Assembly (NCBI GenBank): GCA_945892775.1
Contig: CAMDDP010000006.1
Span: forward strand, 1-64,000
Source: Chitinophaga pinensis
Lineage (GTDB): Bacteria > Bacteroidota > Bacteroidia > Chitinophagales > UBA10324
Direction: 5' to 3'
DNA: 64,000 nucleotides
Of the stretch, positions 36,697 through 46,342 are shown piece by piece. How positions within the stretch are numbered: position 1 is the first letter of the stretch; each line of letters starts with the position of its first letter. The translations under genes and the position numbers were made by a program. Under the pieces are notes generated by a model. It saw nothing but the letters and a program-made list of their open reading frames with translations, did not search any database and was not told the origin of the DNA.

Positions 36697-37464
36697 TTAT
36701 TTCATTGCATCTTGTTTCATTTCAAGGGCAAGTTCTGCCCCTAAATAACTATCAATTAAATGATGAACAAGATACATTACAGGAGTTAAAACAATGGCTG
36801 CAAAAAACTTATAAGTGTAATTGAACAAGCATATGGCCAACACTAAGTTCATGCTCCATCCTTGACCAATATAAAATGCAATGAAAAGCACAATAAAACT
36901 ATCAACTAGTTGAGAAATCAAAGTGCTTCCTGTTGCCCGTAGCCACATTTTATTATGACCAGTTTTACTCTTTATCCAATGAAAAATAGTAACATCAACA
37001 ATCTGACTTACCAAAAATGCAGTGAGTGATCCAAAAATAATCCACATACCCTGACCAAAAATCGAATTAAAAGCTAAGGGCATATTTGGCACTCCTTTAT
37101 CAGCGTTAACACCTATCCAAAAATCCGCTGGTGAAAGTTGCATGGCCAAATAAAACATAAAGAAAGCATAAAGAATTAAGCTAACCGCTATATAAGATAC
37201 ACGCCTTACCCCTTTAGGCCCAAAATATTCATTGATAATATCTGTCATAATGAATTCAAGCGGCCATAGTAAAACACCACAAGTTAAAGCAAAAGAAATA
37301 CCCGGTTCATTAAAAATAGTTGCATTGAGTGGATTTAATCCTAAAGTTTTTTCTAATGAAAATATTTTTACTCCAATGCATTCAGCGATTAAAGCATTGG
37401 CAACAAAAAATGAACTTAAAACCATGAAAATTTTGGTGCTTTTATTCTGAAGAGTGATGTGCAT
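36697..37464 (-). CDS. queuosine precursor transporter (YhhQ/VUT family)
   Basis: About 255 residues from the ATG at 37464 (MHITLQNK); the frame extends 17 codons further upstream. The inner-membrane protein has six to seven helices and the family pattern LWPLEFIMTDIINEYFGPKGVRR, then SQIVDVTIFHWIK and STLISQLVDSFIV. It imports preQ0/preQ1 or a related base for tRNA queuosine. Confidence 0.88.
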   Translation of the reverse strand: MHITLQNKSTKIFMVLSSFFVANALIAECIGVKIFSLEKTLGLNPLNATIFNEPGISFALTCGVLLWPLEFIMTDIINEYFGPKGVRRVSYIAVSLILYAFFMFYLAMQLSPADFWIGVNADKGVPNMPLAFNSIFGQGMWIIFGSLTAFLVSQIVDVTIFHWIKSKTGHNKMWLRATGSTLISQLVDSFIVLFIAFYIGQGWSMNLVLAICLFNYTYKFFAAIVLTPVMYLVHHLIDSYLGAELALEMKQDAMK

Positions 37465-37542
37465 ATTTTTAAAAATTAAATGAAAATGTAAAAGTGAAAA
37501 AATTATTTTTGACAATTCAATTAAAATAATAAAATAATTTCA

Positions 37543-38001
37543 TTGCACCATATAAAAATTTATACTGATGGATCTTCAAGGGGTAATCCCGGCCCTGGTG
37601 GATATGGAGTCATTCTTATTTCAGGAAATCATTGCAAGGAATTATCCGTTGGCTTTCGTTTAACCACTAATAACCGAATGGAGTTACTCGCCGTAATTGT
37701 TGGTTTAGAAGCAATTAAAAATACTGACTGCGTTATTGATATTTATTCAGATTCTAAATATGTAGTTGAATCAGTAGAGAAGAAGTGGGTTTTCGGTTGG
37801 GTAAAAAAGGGATTTGCCGGAAAAAAAAATTCTGATCTGTGGAAACGATTTTTATTAATCTACACTAAATACAAAGTTAAATTTCATTGGATAAAGGGTC
37901 ACAACCTTCACCCTGAAAATGAACGATGTGATATTTTAGCAACTGAAGCTGCTGATGGAACCAATTTGCAAATTGATTCTGGGTACCACCCTGAAAAATA
38001 A
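37543..38001 (+). CDS. rnhA: ribonuclease HI
   Basis: The 152-residue enzyme cuts the RNA of RNA-DNA hybrids. The catalytic acidic residues are in IYTDGSSRGNPGPGGYG (Asp), NNRMELLAV (Glu), IYSDSKYVV (Asp) and the C-terminal GHNLHPENERCD (His/Asp). No ATG is available; a TTG at 37543 is the only start that gives the full N-terminus. The reading ends against the converging T9SS cargo gene. Confidence 0.93.
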   Translation: MHHIKIYTDGSSRGNPGPGGYGVILISGNHCKELSVGFRLTTNNRMELLAVIVGLEAIKNTDCVIDIYSDSKYVVESVEKKWVFGWVKKGFAGKKNSDLWKRFLLIYTKYKVKFHWIKGHNLHPENERCDILATEAADGTNLQIDSGYHPEK

Positions 38002-39654
38002 TTATTTTGAAATTACAAATTTTTCCCTCTTAAACACCTTCCCTCCGGAAGTCAATTGATACAAATAAACTCCTTTAGGTAAAAAAGAATAATGCAATGA
38101 AATTGAACGATTGTATGCAGGCAATTCAATGACAGCCAATTTCTTACCCGTTAAATCATATAATTCCAAAAGGCCACTTCCCTCATTAGGAAATAAATAA
38201 TTTACATTGAAATTTCCGTCACTTGGATTTGGAAACAAACAAGATTCTGAATTTTCGTAATCTGTTCCTTCACTAATTTCAGTTGCATTTACTGATGAAC
38301 AAGTATGAGGTGATCCTACAAAAATATTTGAAGTTGCAGCAATTTCATCAACCACATTAAACATATTTGAATTCATTGGGGTATAATTAGTATTTATTAT
38401 TTGTGTGGAAACGTTGGAAACTGTTAATGAAACAGGCGACTCATGACAAAATCCATTACCATTTTCATCAATTGAACAGAGGTAAGCCCAATAAGCCATT
38501 CCTGTTATTACATAGGTATGATCTGAAATGCGGCATATGTCGTATGCATCATCATATCCCGCTCCATTAAATTCACTATTGCCAATAGATTTTTGCCAAA
38601 TTAATGTTCCATTTGCATCAATCTTGAACAACAATGCATTTACATTTTCCTCTTGATTCAAATAAATATTTCCGGTAACGATTGCTCCCCCATCATTTGT
38701 AGGCACTAGGTCATTGATTGATTCAATTCCGTTTGTTCCATATCTTTTGAACCATAATAAATTGCCACTTAAATCTGTCTTTAATAAAAAAGGATTATTG
38801 CACGGAGAAGCACCTCCAATATATGTCCCACCAATGATCAAGCAATTATCAGAAGTTTTAATAAAAGATTTGATTACAGGTTGTTGTGCATCTAAAAACT
38901 TCTTCCCCCACAAAACAGATCCATTTACATCAGTCATGAATAATGAAATGAAATTTAAACTACCTTCATTTAATCTTCCGGAAACAAACATCGTTCCATC
39001 TGTATTTACTATTATTTTATTTGCCGATCCAGTTGAACCATTAATAGAATAATCCTTCATCCATAATAGATTCCCCTCGGCATCAGCTTTCAATATTAAA
39101 TGATTGATTGAACATCCTCCACCTGTTAAAACAACTCCGTTTTCATTATCGGCTGCAATTCCATATATAAAATCAGATCCTTGTTTATGCAATAATTTAA
39201 ACCACAACAGTGACCCATCGGCAGATATTCGTATTAAAGCAATTTGCGCACCTCCTCCACTGGTATCAGTAGATTGACATGCAGCAACTATGTCGCCATT
39301 TAATGTTTCACAAAGACCAGAAATAATTAAGTTAGTTGTTTGCGTAATTCCTTTAGCCCAAATTATATTTCCATCAGCATCAGACTTTATAAAGTTTTTT
39401 CCATCAGATACAACCATATTTCCATCAATTGTTCGAACAATTTTTTGGAAACTTAATCCCTGATAGGAACGAAATGCTAACTGATTAACAGAAGCAATTG
39501 TAACTGGAGATCTATAAAATTGAACTAAAAACAAGAAAAGCCCAGCTAACAAAACAAAACAAAAAGTGCCAACCATTAATATCCGCATATTTTTAGTACG
39601 CAGTGTTTGCCTGTTACTTATTAAACTATTTAATCGGATTCGTTTCATTTCCAA
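38002..39654 (-). CDS. secreted repeat protein with T9SS sorting domain
   Basis: The 550-residue protein has an N-terminal membrane or signal helix around residues 23-47, preceded by a basic stretch. Repeats of ~50 residues carry LLWFK- or ILWxK-like strands (for example GSLLWFKLLH, GNLLWMKDYS, GNLLWFKRYG), forming a propeller. The C-terminus has CLFPNPSDGNFNVNY and ends KGVYLYQLTSGGKVFKREKF, a type A T9SS domain. Probably a surface or released protein; function unknown. Confidence 0.85.
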   Translation of the reverse strand: MEMKRIRLNSLISNRQTLRTKNMRILMVGTFCFVLLAGLFLFLVQFYRSPVTIASVNQLAFRSYQGLSFQKIVRTIDGNMVVSDGKNFIKSDADGNIIWAKGITQTTNLIISGLCETLNGDIVAACQSTDTSGGGAQIALIRISADGSLLWFKLLHKQGSDFIYGIAADNENGVVLTGGGCSINHLILKADAEGNLLWMKDYSINGSTGSANKIIVNTDGTMFVSGRLNEGSLNFISLFMTDVNGSVLWGKKFLDAQQPVIKSFIKTSDNCLIIGGTYIGGASPCNNPFLLKTDLSGNLLWFKRYGTNGIESINDLVPTNDGGAIVTGNIYLNQEENVNALLFKIDANGTLIWQKSIGNSEFNGAGYDDAYDICRISDHTYVITGMAYWAYLCSIDENGNGFCHESPVSLTVSNVSTQIINTNYTPMNSNMFNVVDEIAATSNIFVGSPHTCSSVNATEISEGTDYENSESCLFPNPSDGNFNVNYLFPNEGSGLLELYDLTGKKLAVIELPAYNRSISLHYSFLPKGVYLYQLTSGGKVFKREKFVISK

Positions 39655-39772
39655 GCTGTTTTAATTTAAAAAACTGGAGGGTGTTACGCAATAAAAAGAG
39701 AAATGTTATGTGTTTATATTTCTAACTTTTACTCCAAGTAATCTTTTACTTTTGACAATGAATGAGTAGCTT

Positions 39773-40336
39773 TTATGTATAAGTTTTAAAAAGCTTAATC
39801 GCAAGTGCTAGAAGTATAACCCCAAATACTTTTCTTAATATAGAAATGCCACTCGGACCTAATATTCTTTCTAATCGATAAATATTTCGAAGAACTACAT
39901 AAACAAAAAAAAGATTGATCACTATTGCCACTATAATATTCTCAACATAGATGTATTCTGCCCGTAGAGAAAGCAGAGTGGTTAATGTTCCAGCCCCCGC
40001 AATCAATGGAAAGGCTATTGGAACAATAGATGCTGTTTGTGGAGAATCGTCTTTACTAAATTTCCAACCGAGAATCATTTCAAAGGCAAGTAGAAATAAA
40101 ATAATTGAACCAGCAATAGCAAATGATTCAATATCAATTCCAATCAAATAGAGAATAGTATTACCTAAAAACAAAAATACAATCATAATAGAACCTGAGA
40201 CAAGAGTTATGCGTAGAGGATGAATTTCTCCAACCTTATTCCTCAGAGCAACTATAACAGGAAGCGACCCAATAACATCTATTACAGCAAACAATATCAT
40301 TGTAATCGTTGCAATAGCCTTAAAATCAAAATGCAT
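39773..40336 (-). CDS. MarC family membrane protein
   Basis: This is a 187-residue inner-membrane protein with six hydrophobic helices. The family segments DVIGSLPVIVAL and IVPIAFPLIAGAGTLTTLLSL are clear. Transport activity of MarC proteins is not established. Confidence 0.88.
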   Translation of the reverse strand: MHFDFKAIATITMILFAVIDVIGSLPVIVALRNKVGEIHPLRITLVSGSIMIVFLFLGNTILYLIGIDIESFAIAGSIILFLLAFEMILGWKFSKDDSPQTASIVPIAFPLIAGAGTLTTLLSLRAEYIYVENIIVAIVINLFFVYVVLRNIYRLERILGPSGISILRKVFGVILLALAIKLFKTYT

Positions 40337-40383
40337 AAAAAAGTATTGATTGTCTAAATTATTTTTTTGTCCTCAAGATAAAT

Positions 40384-40421
40384 AATAAAGTCTCGATTTG
40401 CGAACAAATCAAGACTTTATT
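40384..40421 (-). terminator. intrinsic terminator of the small lipoprotein gene
   Basis: AATAAAGTCTCGATTTG (40384-40400) and CAAATCAAGACTTTATT (40405-40421) form a 17-bp stem with one mismatch and a CGAA loop, followed leftward by TTTATTATTTAT-like sequence. It lies between the small lipoprotein gene and marC. Confidence 0.8.
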
Positions 40422-40448
40422 CTATAAAAAATAAATTACTTGAAAAAA

Positions 40449-40598
40449 TTAAGATTGAACGACTTTTTCAATTGGTTGAGTTTTAGAAATCATACCTGGG
40501 CAACCACTTCGACGGCCACAAGAAGATAATGCCAACACTCCAACTGTTAAAACAAGTATTAAAATAATCGTTTTAACTTTTAAGATTTGATGCTTCAT
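40449..40598 (-). CDS. small predicted lipoprotein (49 aa)
   Basis: Reading leftward from the ATG at 40598 gives a 49-residue protein. A Lys-rich start is followed by a hydrophobic run TIILILVLTVGVLALSSC; the lipid Cys is residue 29, and the tail GRRSGCPGMISKTQPIEKV follows. The terminator just downstream supports it being a real transcription unit. It resembles the small Cys/Gly-rich lipoproteins often found in Bacteroidota; function unknown. Confidence 0.7.
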   Translation of the reverse strand: MKHQILKVKTIILILVLTVGVLALSSCGRRSGCPGMISKTQPIEKVVQS

Positions 40599-40661
40599 AA
40601 AATTTGGTGTTTTTGCTAATTTTATCCTTATTACGAGTAGATTAATTTAAAGATTCAACGA

Positions 40662-42029
40662 ATGTACATACATTTTATTGCAATAGGAGGAGCCGTAATG
40701 CACAACTTAGCATTAGCACTGCACTCACAGGGACACAAGGTTACTGGTTCCGATGATGAAATAATTGATCCAGCCTACACCCGACTAAAAAATGCCGGCC
40801 TCATTCCTGAAAAATTCGGATGGTTTCCTGATAAAATTAATCAAGAATTAGATGCTGTTATTTTAGGAATGCATGCACATTTTGATAATCCAGAACTTGC
40901 AAAGGCAAAAGAATTGGGTTTGAAAATTTATTCATTCCCTGAGTATATATACGAACAAAGCAAAAATAAAAAACGAATTGTAATTGGAGGTAGCCATGGA
41001 AAAACCACAATCACTTCAATGATTATGCATGTTTTGAAATCTGTTGGAAAAGATTTTGATTACATGGTTGGTTCAAAACTTGAAGGATTTGAGTTGATGG
41101 TAAAACTGACCGCCTCCGCTCCTATTATAATTCTAGAAGGCGATGAATACCCAGACTCAGCCTTAAATAAAACTCCAAAGTTTTTATTATACAAACCTAA
41201 TATTGCTTTTATCAGTGGCATTGCTTGGGACCATATAAATGTCTTTCCAACTTTTGATAATTACTGCAAGCAGTTTCAACTTTTTTTGGATATGGTTCCC
41301 ATAAATGGAAAAATTATTTATAATTTGGAGGATTCAGAAGTTAGAAAAGTAGCCGATACAACCTTGTCAACCGCAATAAAAATTTCATATAAAACCCCAG
41401 AATATGTTATTGAAAACGGAACAACTTTTTATGTACACAATGGAAATAAAACTTCCCTACAAGTTTTTGGCCAACACAATTTATCAAATATGGCCGGGGC
41501 GTTTGAAGTATGCAAACAATTAGATATAACCGAAAATGAATTTTTTACTTCAATAAGAACTTTCAATGGAGCTGCTAATCGATTAGAAAAAATAGCAAGT
41601 AATAATCAGGTAGTTATCTTTAAAGATTTTGCCCACTCTCCTTCTAAGTTAAAAGCGACTATCTCTGCAGTGAATGAACAATTTGCCGGAAGAAGAATTA
41701 TTGCCTGCATGGAACTGCATACTTATAGCAGTTTAAATAAAGAGTTCATTGCTGAATATAAAAGTTGTATGGATGGTGCTGGTGTAAAAGTTGTTTTCTT
41801 TAATCCTCATACGATAGAATTAAAAAGATTAGAAGCAATCAGTAACAATGAAGTTAAAAAACTATTCGGTCACGATGATTTAATTGTGTTAAACAAGAAA
41901 GATGAAATTGAAAAATTTCTTCATTCACAAGAATATACAAATTCAGTTTTGCTATTAATGAGCAGTGGAAATTTTAACGGAATGAATTTGCCTGATATGA
42001 TTCAATTTATTTTAAAACAGACTGCTTAA
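40662..42029 (+). CDS. mpl: murein peptide ligase Mpl-like Mur ligase
   Basis: The 455-residue Mur ligase starts with HFIAIGGAVMHNLALAL, has the ATP loop GGSHGKTTITSM at residue ~110, EGDEYPDSA and the central FISGIAWDHINVFPT. The pattern and length fit Mpl, which joins recovered L-Ala-D-Glu-mDAP peptide to UDP-MurNAc, rather than MurC. Confidence 0.87.
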   Translation: MYIHFIAIGGAVMHNLALALHSQGHKVTGSDDEIIDPAYTRLKNAGLIPEKFGWFPDKINQELDAVILGMHAHFDNPELAKAKELGLKIYSFPEYIYEQSKNKKRIVIGGSHGKTTITSMIMHVLKSVGKDFDYMVGSKLEGFELMVKLTASAPIIILEGDEYPDSALNKTPKFLLYKPNIAFISGIAWDHINVFPTFDNYCKQFQLFLDMVPINGKIIYNLEDSEVRKVADTTLSTAIKISYKTPEYVIENGTTFYVHNGNKTSLQVFGQHNLSNMAGAFEVCKQLDITENEFFTSIRTFNGAANRLEKIASNNQVVIFKDFAHSPSKLKATISAVNEQFAGRRIIACMELHTYSSLNKEFIAEYKSCMDGAGVKVVFFNPHTIELKRLEAISNNEVKKLFGHDDLIVLNKKDEIEKFLHSQEYTNSVLLLMSSGNFNGMNLPDMIQFILKQTA

Positions 42030-42091
42030 TTTTTCTTTCCACATTCTTTCTACATATCCATTTTATCGATAAGTAGTAACCCAAATTCGGT

Positions 42092-42099
42092 TAGGTTTG
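42092..42099 (+). promoter_or_regulatory. possible -7 box before the exonuclease gene
   Basis: TAGGTTTG matches TAnnTTTG and ends 16 nt before the ATG at 42116; no TTTG at -33. Confidence 0.3.
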
Positions 42100-42115
42100 C
42101 AATCTTTAAAATATT

Positions 42116-42874
42116 ATGAACCTTAAACTTACAAAGCCTCTAGCATTTATTGATTTAGAAACAACTGGGTTGGATTTTTCCAAAGATCGTATTGTTGAAA
42201 TTGCTATTGTAAAAGTGATGCCCTCTGGAGAAGTATTGGAATATTGCGAACGAATAAATCCACTCATTCCTATTCCTGCTGAAGTTGTGGCCATACATGG
42301 CATTACTAACGAAGCAGTAAAAGATTGCTCAACTTTTCCACAAATAGCAAAAAAATATTTTGATATAATTAATGATAGTGATTGGAGTGGTTTCAATAGT
42401 AGCCGATTTGATTTTCCATTTATGACAGAAGAATTTGGACGAGCGGGCTTAGCGTTTGATAATTCTGAAAGAAAAATGGTGGATGTTCAACGAATTTTTC
42501 ATTTAATGGAACCACGGAATCTCAGCGCAGCTTATAAGTATTATTGCGATAAGAATTTAGAAAATGCACACAGTGCTTTAGCTGACACAAGGGCAACTTT
42601 TCATATACTTGAATCACAATTAGACCGCTACAGCGATACATTGCAAAATGATATTGACTTCTTACATAAGTTTACAAAAGATGGCGATTTTGTTGATATA
42701 GGACGCAAAATGTATTTCGATAAAGGGATTGAAAAATTTAATTTCGGAAAACACAAAGGAGTATCTGTAAAAGATGTTTTTACAAAAGAACCCAACTATT
42801 ATGATTGGATAGTGAAGAGCGATTTTCCACTCGACTTCAAAGAAAAAGTGAAGGTCATTAAGGAGCGAAAATAA
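42116..42874 (+). CDS. 3'-5' exonuclease, DnaQ/ExoX-like
   Basis: The 252-residue protein has a DEDDh exonuclease domain (residues 1-165): FIDLETTGLDF (Asp, Glu), the Exo II region SGFNSSRFDFPFM and HSALADTRAT (His, Asp). The C-terminal ~80 residues contain FNFGKHKGVSVKDV and YYDWIVKSDFP, the small domain seen at the end of ExoX-like nucleases. Probably trims DNA 3' ends in repair. Confidence 0.88.
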   Translation: MNLKLTKPLAFIDLETTGLDFSKDRIVEIAIVKVMPSGEVLEYCERINPLIPIPAEVVAIHGITNEAVKDCSTFPQIAKKYFDIINDSDWSGFNSSRFDFPFMTEEFGRAGLAFDNSERKMVDVQRIFHLMEPRNLSAAYKYYCDKNLENAHSALADTRATFHILESQLDRYSDTLQNDIDFLHKFTKDGDFVDIGRKMYFDKGIEKFNFGKHKGVSVKDVFTKEPNYYDWIVKSDFPLDFKEKVKVIKERK

Positions 42875-42895
42875 AATCCACAAAAAATAATTCAG

Positions 42896-43630
42896 TTGAA
42901 AGATAGTCTCGTAATTATTCCAACTTATAACGAGAAAGAAAATAGCGAACGAATAGTTCGTGAAATATTTTCTCTCTCATCAGATATTCATGTACTCATT
43001 GTAGATGACGGCTCACCAGATGGTACTGCCACCATTATTAAAGACTTACAAAAACATTTTCCGAACACATTATTTATAATTGAACGTAAAGGCAAAGAAG
43101 GATTAGGCACAGCCTATATTCTTGGATTCAAATGGGCATTAGAAAACAACTATAAATTTATATTTGAAATGGACGCTGATTTCTCTCATCCACCAAAAGA
43201 TTTATTACGATTATACAATGAAGCACTAAAAGAAACTGCGGTGGTAATCGGCTCAAGATATTGCAAGGGAGGAAAAGTGAAAAACTGGCCATTTGGAAGG
43301 ATTTTAATGTCATACTTTGCAAGTGTATACGTGCGCCTAATTACTTGGATGCCAGTTACTGACACCACAGCTGGATTCATTTGTTATAGAAAAGAATTTT
43401 TAGAGAAGTTGGACTTTAATAAAATCACTTTTATAGGTTATGCCTTTCAAATAGAAATGAAATTTGCAGCTTGGCGTTTAGGATTTAAGATGAGAGAAAT
43501 TCCAATCACCTTCACAGATAGACTTGAAGGTGCATCAAAAATGAGTAAAGGAATTTTTAAAGAAGCTATTCTTGGCGTATTAAAAATGAAATTAAGAAGC
43601 TTCTCACACAAAAATACTTACGGGAAATAA
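42896..43630 (+). CDS. polyprenol monophosphomannose synthase-like GT2
   Basis: The 244-residue glycosyltransferase starts at a TTG; the conserved VIIPTYNEKENSERIV begins at residue 6, leaving no room for a later start. VDDGSPDGTA, EMDADFSHPPKDL and a DRxEGASKMS segment follow the DPM1 pattern. It transfers a hexose, probably mannose, to polyprenyl phosphate for use at the membrane surface; the tandem TMTC-like proteins at 54-58 kb would be plausible users. Confidence 0.9.
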   Translation: MKDSLVIIPTYNEKENSERIVREIFSLSSDIHVLIVDDGSPDGTATIIKDLQKHFPNTLFIIERKGKEGLGTAYILGFKWALENNYKFIFEMDADFSHPPKDLLRLYNEALKETAVVIGSRYCKGGKVKNWPFGRILMSYFASVYVRLITWMPVTDTTAGFICYRKEFLEKLDFNKITFIGYAFQIEMKFAAWRLGFKMREIPITFTDRLEGASKMSKGIFKEAILGVLKMKLRSFSHKNTYGK

Positions 43631-43642
43631 AGCCATGTGAAC

Positions 43643-44908
43643 TTATCCTTTATGAGTTGAGAATTGATTCCAAATATTTTTAATCACATCCTTATGAATA
43701 GTGAAGTCCACAATTTTTAACTTGAGATAATCTTCATGAAAATAATAGTATCCAAAGCTTTCGTTAGCATCTCCAACATTTCTGGAACCAGAGCCCGAAT
43801 CTTTTACTAAATACCAATCCTTACCATCTTTTTGCATGTAGCCAACTAAGTGCATTCCATGATCATCAGTAGTAGTTTGATTATTAAAACGGAACTGCCT
43901 AGCGTTTTCATCAATATATTCTGAAGGACAATCAAATGATGGAATCATACACACATTAGTCATATTAAATCCAGGCTCACTTACATCGCCTCCAATAGCA
44001 ATACCGTAACCTGAACGAATTCCCCTTTTTACAATAGCCATAAAAGTATCAAGTGGCACATTGTAATAAGTATCATCATGCCACCAATTATCAGGAACTT
44101 TGTATTCCATTTGTGTATAGTATGGTTTCTCCATTAATGAAATAACATCCACATAATCATCCATGTTTAGCTTGCAAACCTGTAACAGAAAATCTTTGGG
44201 GGTATAAACCTTTTTCTGCCAAGTAACACTGGTTGGAGGTGTGCCGATATAATGATTTAAAATTGATTTAATTGTAGAAACAACTTCATTTTCATTCCAT
44301 GCATTTGCTACTTTAACGCTATATAAATAAGTTTTCATTTCAGTCATCATTGCCGTATGGTTATAGATCTTCTCATCACCTGTATAACCAAGAAAATCCT
44401 CGTAAGGCACACAACCATATTCTTTATAAATTCTTTTTACAGCATTTCCCTCACTGCCTTCATCAAAATTACTTTCGCCACGAGCGTTAATAAAGCCCTT
44501 TGCTTTGTCAACATACTCCCAATACACAGTGAACAATTGTGACAGTGAAATATTCTGTTTAGTAATGCGATTAATTTCAGTTTCATAATATGAAGTGGTA
44601 GAAAAACTCCAACAGGTTCCAGTATTTCCTTGAGATATTGGCGTATTGCGAAATACTGAAGTAAATTGTGACGGAGAGGTAGGAACATCAATTCCACTCA
44701 CATCCATCTTGAAATAATTCTGCATTTTAGGTGGGGCTTTTTTATCAGTCTCCTCAGTGATGCCCCGCATAATTGTATTTTGATAATAGCCCGACTTATA
44801 TTCTTTATAAACGGCTTTGTCGCGTCGATTTTGTGCTAGTGAACTAAAATTAAAAAGAGTAAGATTTAGTAATGAAAAAGAAACTAACGTAAAAAGGAAT
44901 TTGTTCAT
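43643..44908 (-). CDS. secreted C1 family peptidase (aminopeptidase C/bleomycin hydrolase-like)
   Basis: The 421-residue protein has a signal peptide of about 25 residues ending SLAQ. The active Cys lies in SQGNTGTCWSFSTTSYYE and the His in DDHGMHLVGY. The third position, usually Asn in VKNSWG, is Asp here (LVKDSGSGS). Length and the late His fit the C1B group. The signal peptide points to a periplasmic or secreted enzyme rather than the cytosolic bleomycin hydrolase. Confidence 0.87.
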   Translation of the reverse strand: MNKFLFTLVSFSLLNLTLFNFSSLAQNRRDKAVYKEYKSGYYQNTIMRGITEETDKKAPPKMQNYFKMDVSGIDVPTSPSQFTSVFRNTPISQGNTGTCWSFSTTSYYETEINRITKQNISLSQLFTVYWEYVDKAKGFINARGESNFDEGSEGNAVKRIYKEYGCVPYEDFLGYTGDEKIYNHTAMMTEMKTYLYSVKVANAWNENEVVSTIKSILNHYIGTPPTSVTWQKKVYTPKDFLLQVCKLNMDDYVDVISLMEKPYYTQMEYKVPDNWWHDDTYYNVPLDTFMAIVKRGIRSGYGIAIGGDVSEPGFNMTNVCMIPSFDCPSEYIDENARQFRFNNQTTTDDHGMHLVGYMQKDGKDWYLVKDSGSGSRNVGDANESFGYYYFHEDYLKLKIVDFTIHKDVIKNIWNQFSTHKG

Positions 44909-45008
44909 ATCTAAATTATTTTAAGTAAAGTAAATGTACAATTGGAAACACAAAATTATAATTATTAAATTTTTAGATGAGGATAAAATTTTCCATTAAC
45001 AATTTTTA

Positions 45009-46250
45009 TTAAACGAAATACTTAACAATACTTTTTGCTGCTACAAATCCACTCGTCCACGCATTTTGGAAGTTATACCCTCCGGTTATTCCATCTACAT
45101 CTAAAATTTCTCCACCAAAATACAATCCGGGATATTTTTTACTCATCATCGTATTAGCATCTACTTCACTTAACGAAATTCCTCCTGCGCTTACGAACTC
45201 TTCTTTGAAAGCGGTCTTTCCTTCGGCAAACATTTCAAACGCACAACAATTTTTAGCGAGCTTATTTATTGTTGCGTTTGTTAAATCACTCCATTTATTT
45301 GAGTCACTTACTCCTGATTGTAACAATATAAACTCCCAAAGTCGAGAAGCTACACCACTAAAATTACCATTCGAAGGTTTTTTAGCAGGAAATAATTTTC
45401 GTTGTTCGTGAATCTGTTTGACAAAAGATTGCTCATTGAATTCGGTGCACCAATTTATAATAACTGAAAATTTATAATTCAATTTTTCTAAATCTCTCGC
45501 TGCAAATGCTGACAATCGTAAAACAGCTGGACCACTCAATCCCCAATGAGTAATTAGTATTGGACCTTCAGATAAAAATTTTATTCCAACAATTTTTATT
45601 GAAGAATTTGGTGCAGCAATTCCCATCAAATTATTTAACGGATGTTTAGGGAAATTGAAAGTGAACAAGGATGGAACTGGCTTTTCAATTTTCAAACTCA
45701 AATTATTTAACCAATCAAACTGAATTATTTTTTGAAAACCTCCACAAGCAATCACCACAAAATCTGCCTGCACTATTTCCCCGTTCTTAAAACTCACATT
45801 GAAACCATTTATAATGGGTTGAATTTTTTCAACCGAATGATAAAGTTGCAACTCAACTTTATAGCGATTCATCTCCTTCATCAAACAATCAATAATTGTT
45901 TGCGAGCTGTTTGAATGGGGAAACATCCTGCCATCTTCTTCAGTCTTTAAAGAAACCCCCCTTTTTTCAAACCAATCAATTGTATCAGTTGTAAAAAACT
46001 GGTGGAAAGCCTTTTTCATAAATCGTTCGCCTCGCGGGTAGCATTTTGCCATTTCATCAATATCAAAACATGCATGGGTAACATTACACCTTCCGCCTCC
46101 GCTCACTTTTACTTTCTGCAAAACACTTCCGCCTTTTTCTGCAATAAACACCTTTAATAATGGATTCATTCGAGCAGCATTAACTGCACAAAAAAAACCT
46201 GCCGCACCTCCGCCAATGACTACTAATTTCTTTGAATTCATTTTATTCAA
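45009..46250 (-). CDS. HI0933-like FAD-dependent oxidoreductase
   Basis: The 413-residue flavoprotein has the FAD loop VVIGGGAAGFFCAVNAAR, KVKVSGGGRCNVTHAC and the C-terminal GGEILDVDGITGGYNFQNAWTSG, the hallmark of the HI0933/BaiN group. Physiological substrate unknown; annotations as aminoacetone oxidase are by homology only. Confidence 0.9.
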   Translation of the reverse strand: MNKMNSKKLVVIGGGAAGFFCAVNAARMNPLLKVFIAEKGGSVLQKVKVSGGGRCNVTHACFDIDEMAKCYPRGERFMKKAFHQFFTTDTIDWFEKRGVSLKTEEDGRMFPHSNSSQTIIDCLMKEMNRYKVELQLYHSVEKIQPIINGFNVSFKNGEIVQADFVVIACGGFQKIIQFDWLNNLSLKIEKPVPSLFTFNFPKHPLNNLMGIAAPNSSIKIVGIKFLSEGPILITHWGLSGPAVLRLSAFAARDLEKLNYKFSVIINWCTEFNEQSFVKQIHEQRKLFPAKKPSNGNFSGVASRLWEFILLQSGVSDSNKWSDLTNATINKLAKNCCAFEMFAEGKTAFKEEFVSAGGISLSEVDANTMMSKKYPGLYFGGEILDVDGITGGYNFQNAWTSGFVAAKSIVKYFV

Positions 46251-46342
46251 TTACTACAAATTTAAAATTGTATGGTTAGTGTTTTTATAATATATTTCAT
46301 GTGTGCTTATGCTTAAATCACTTGTGCTTACTTTCGCCGCAT

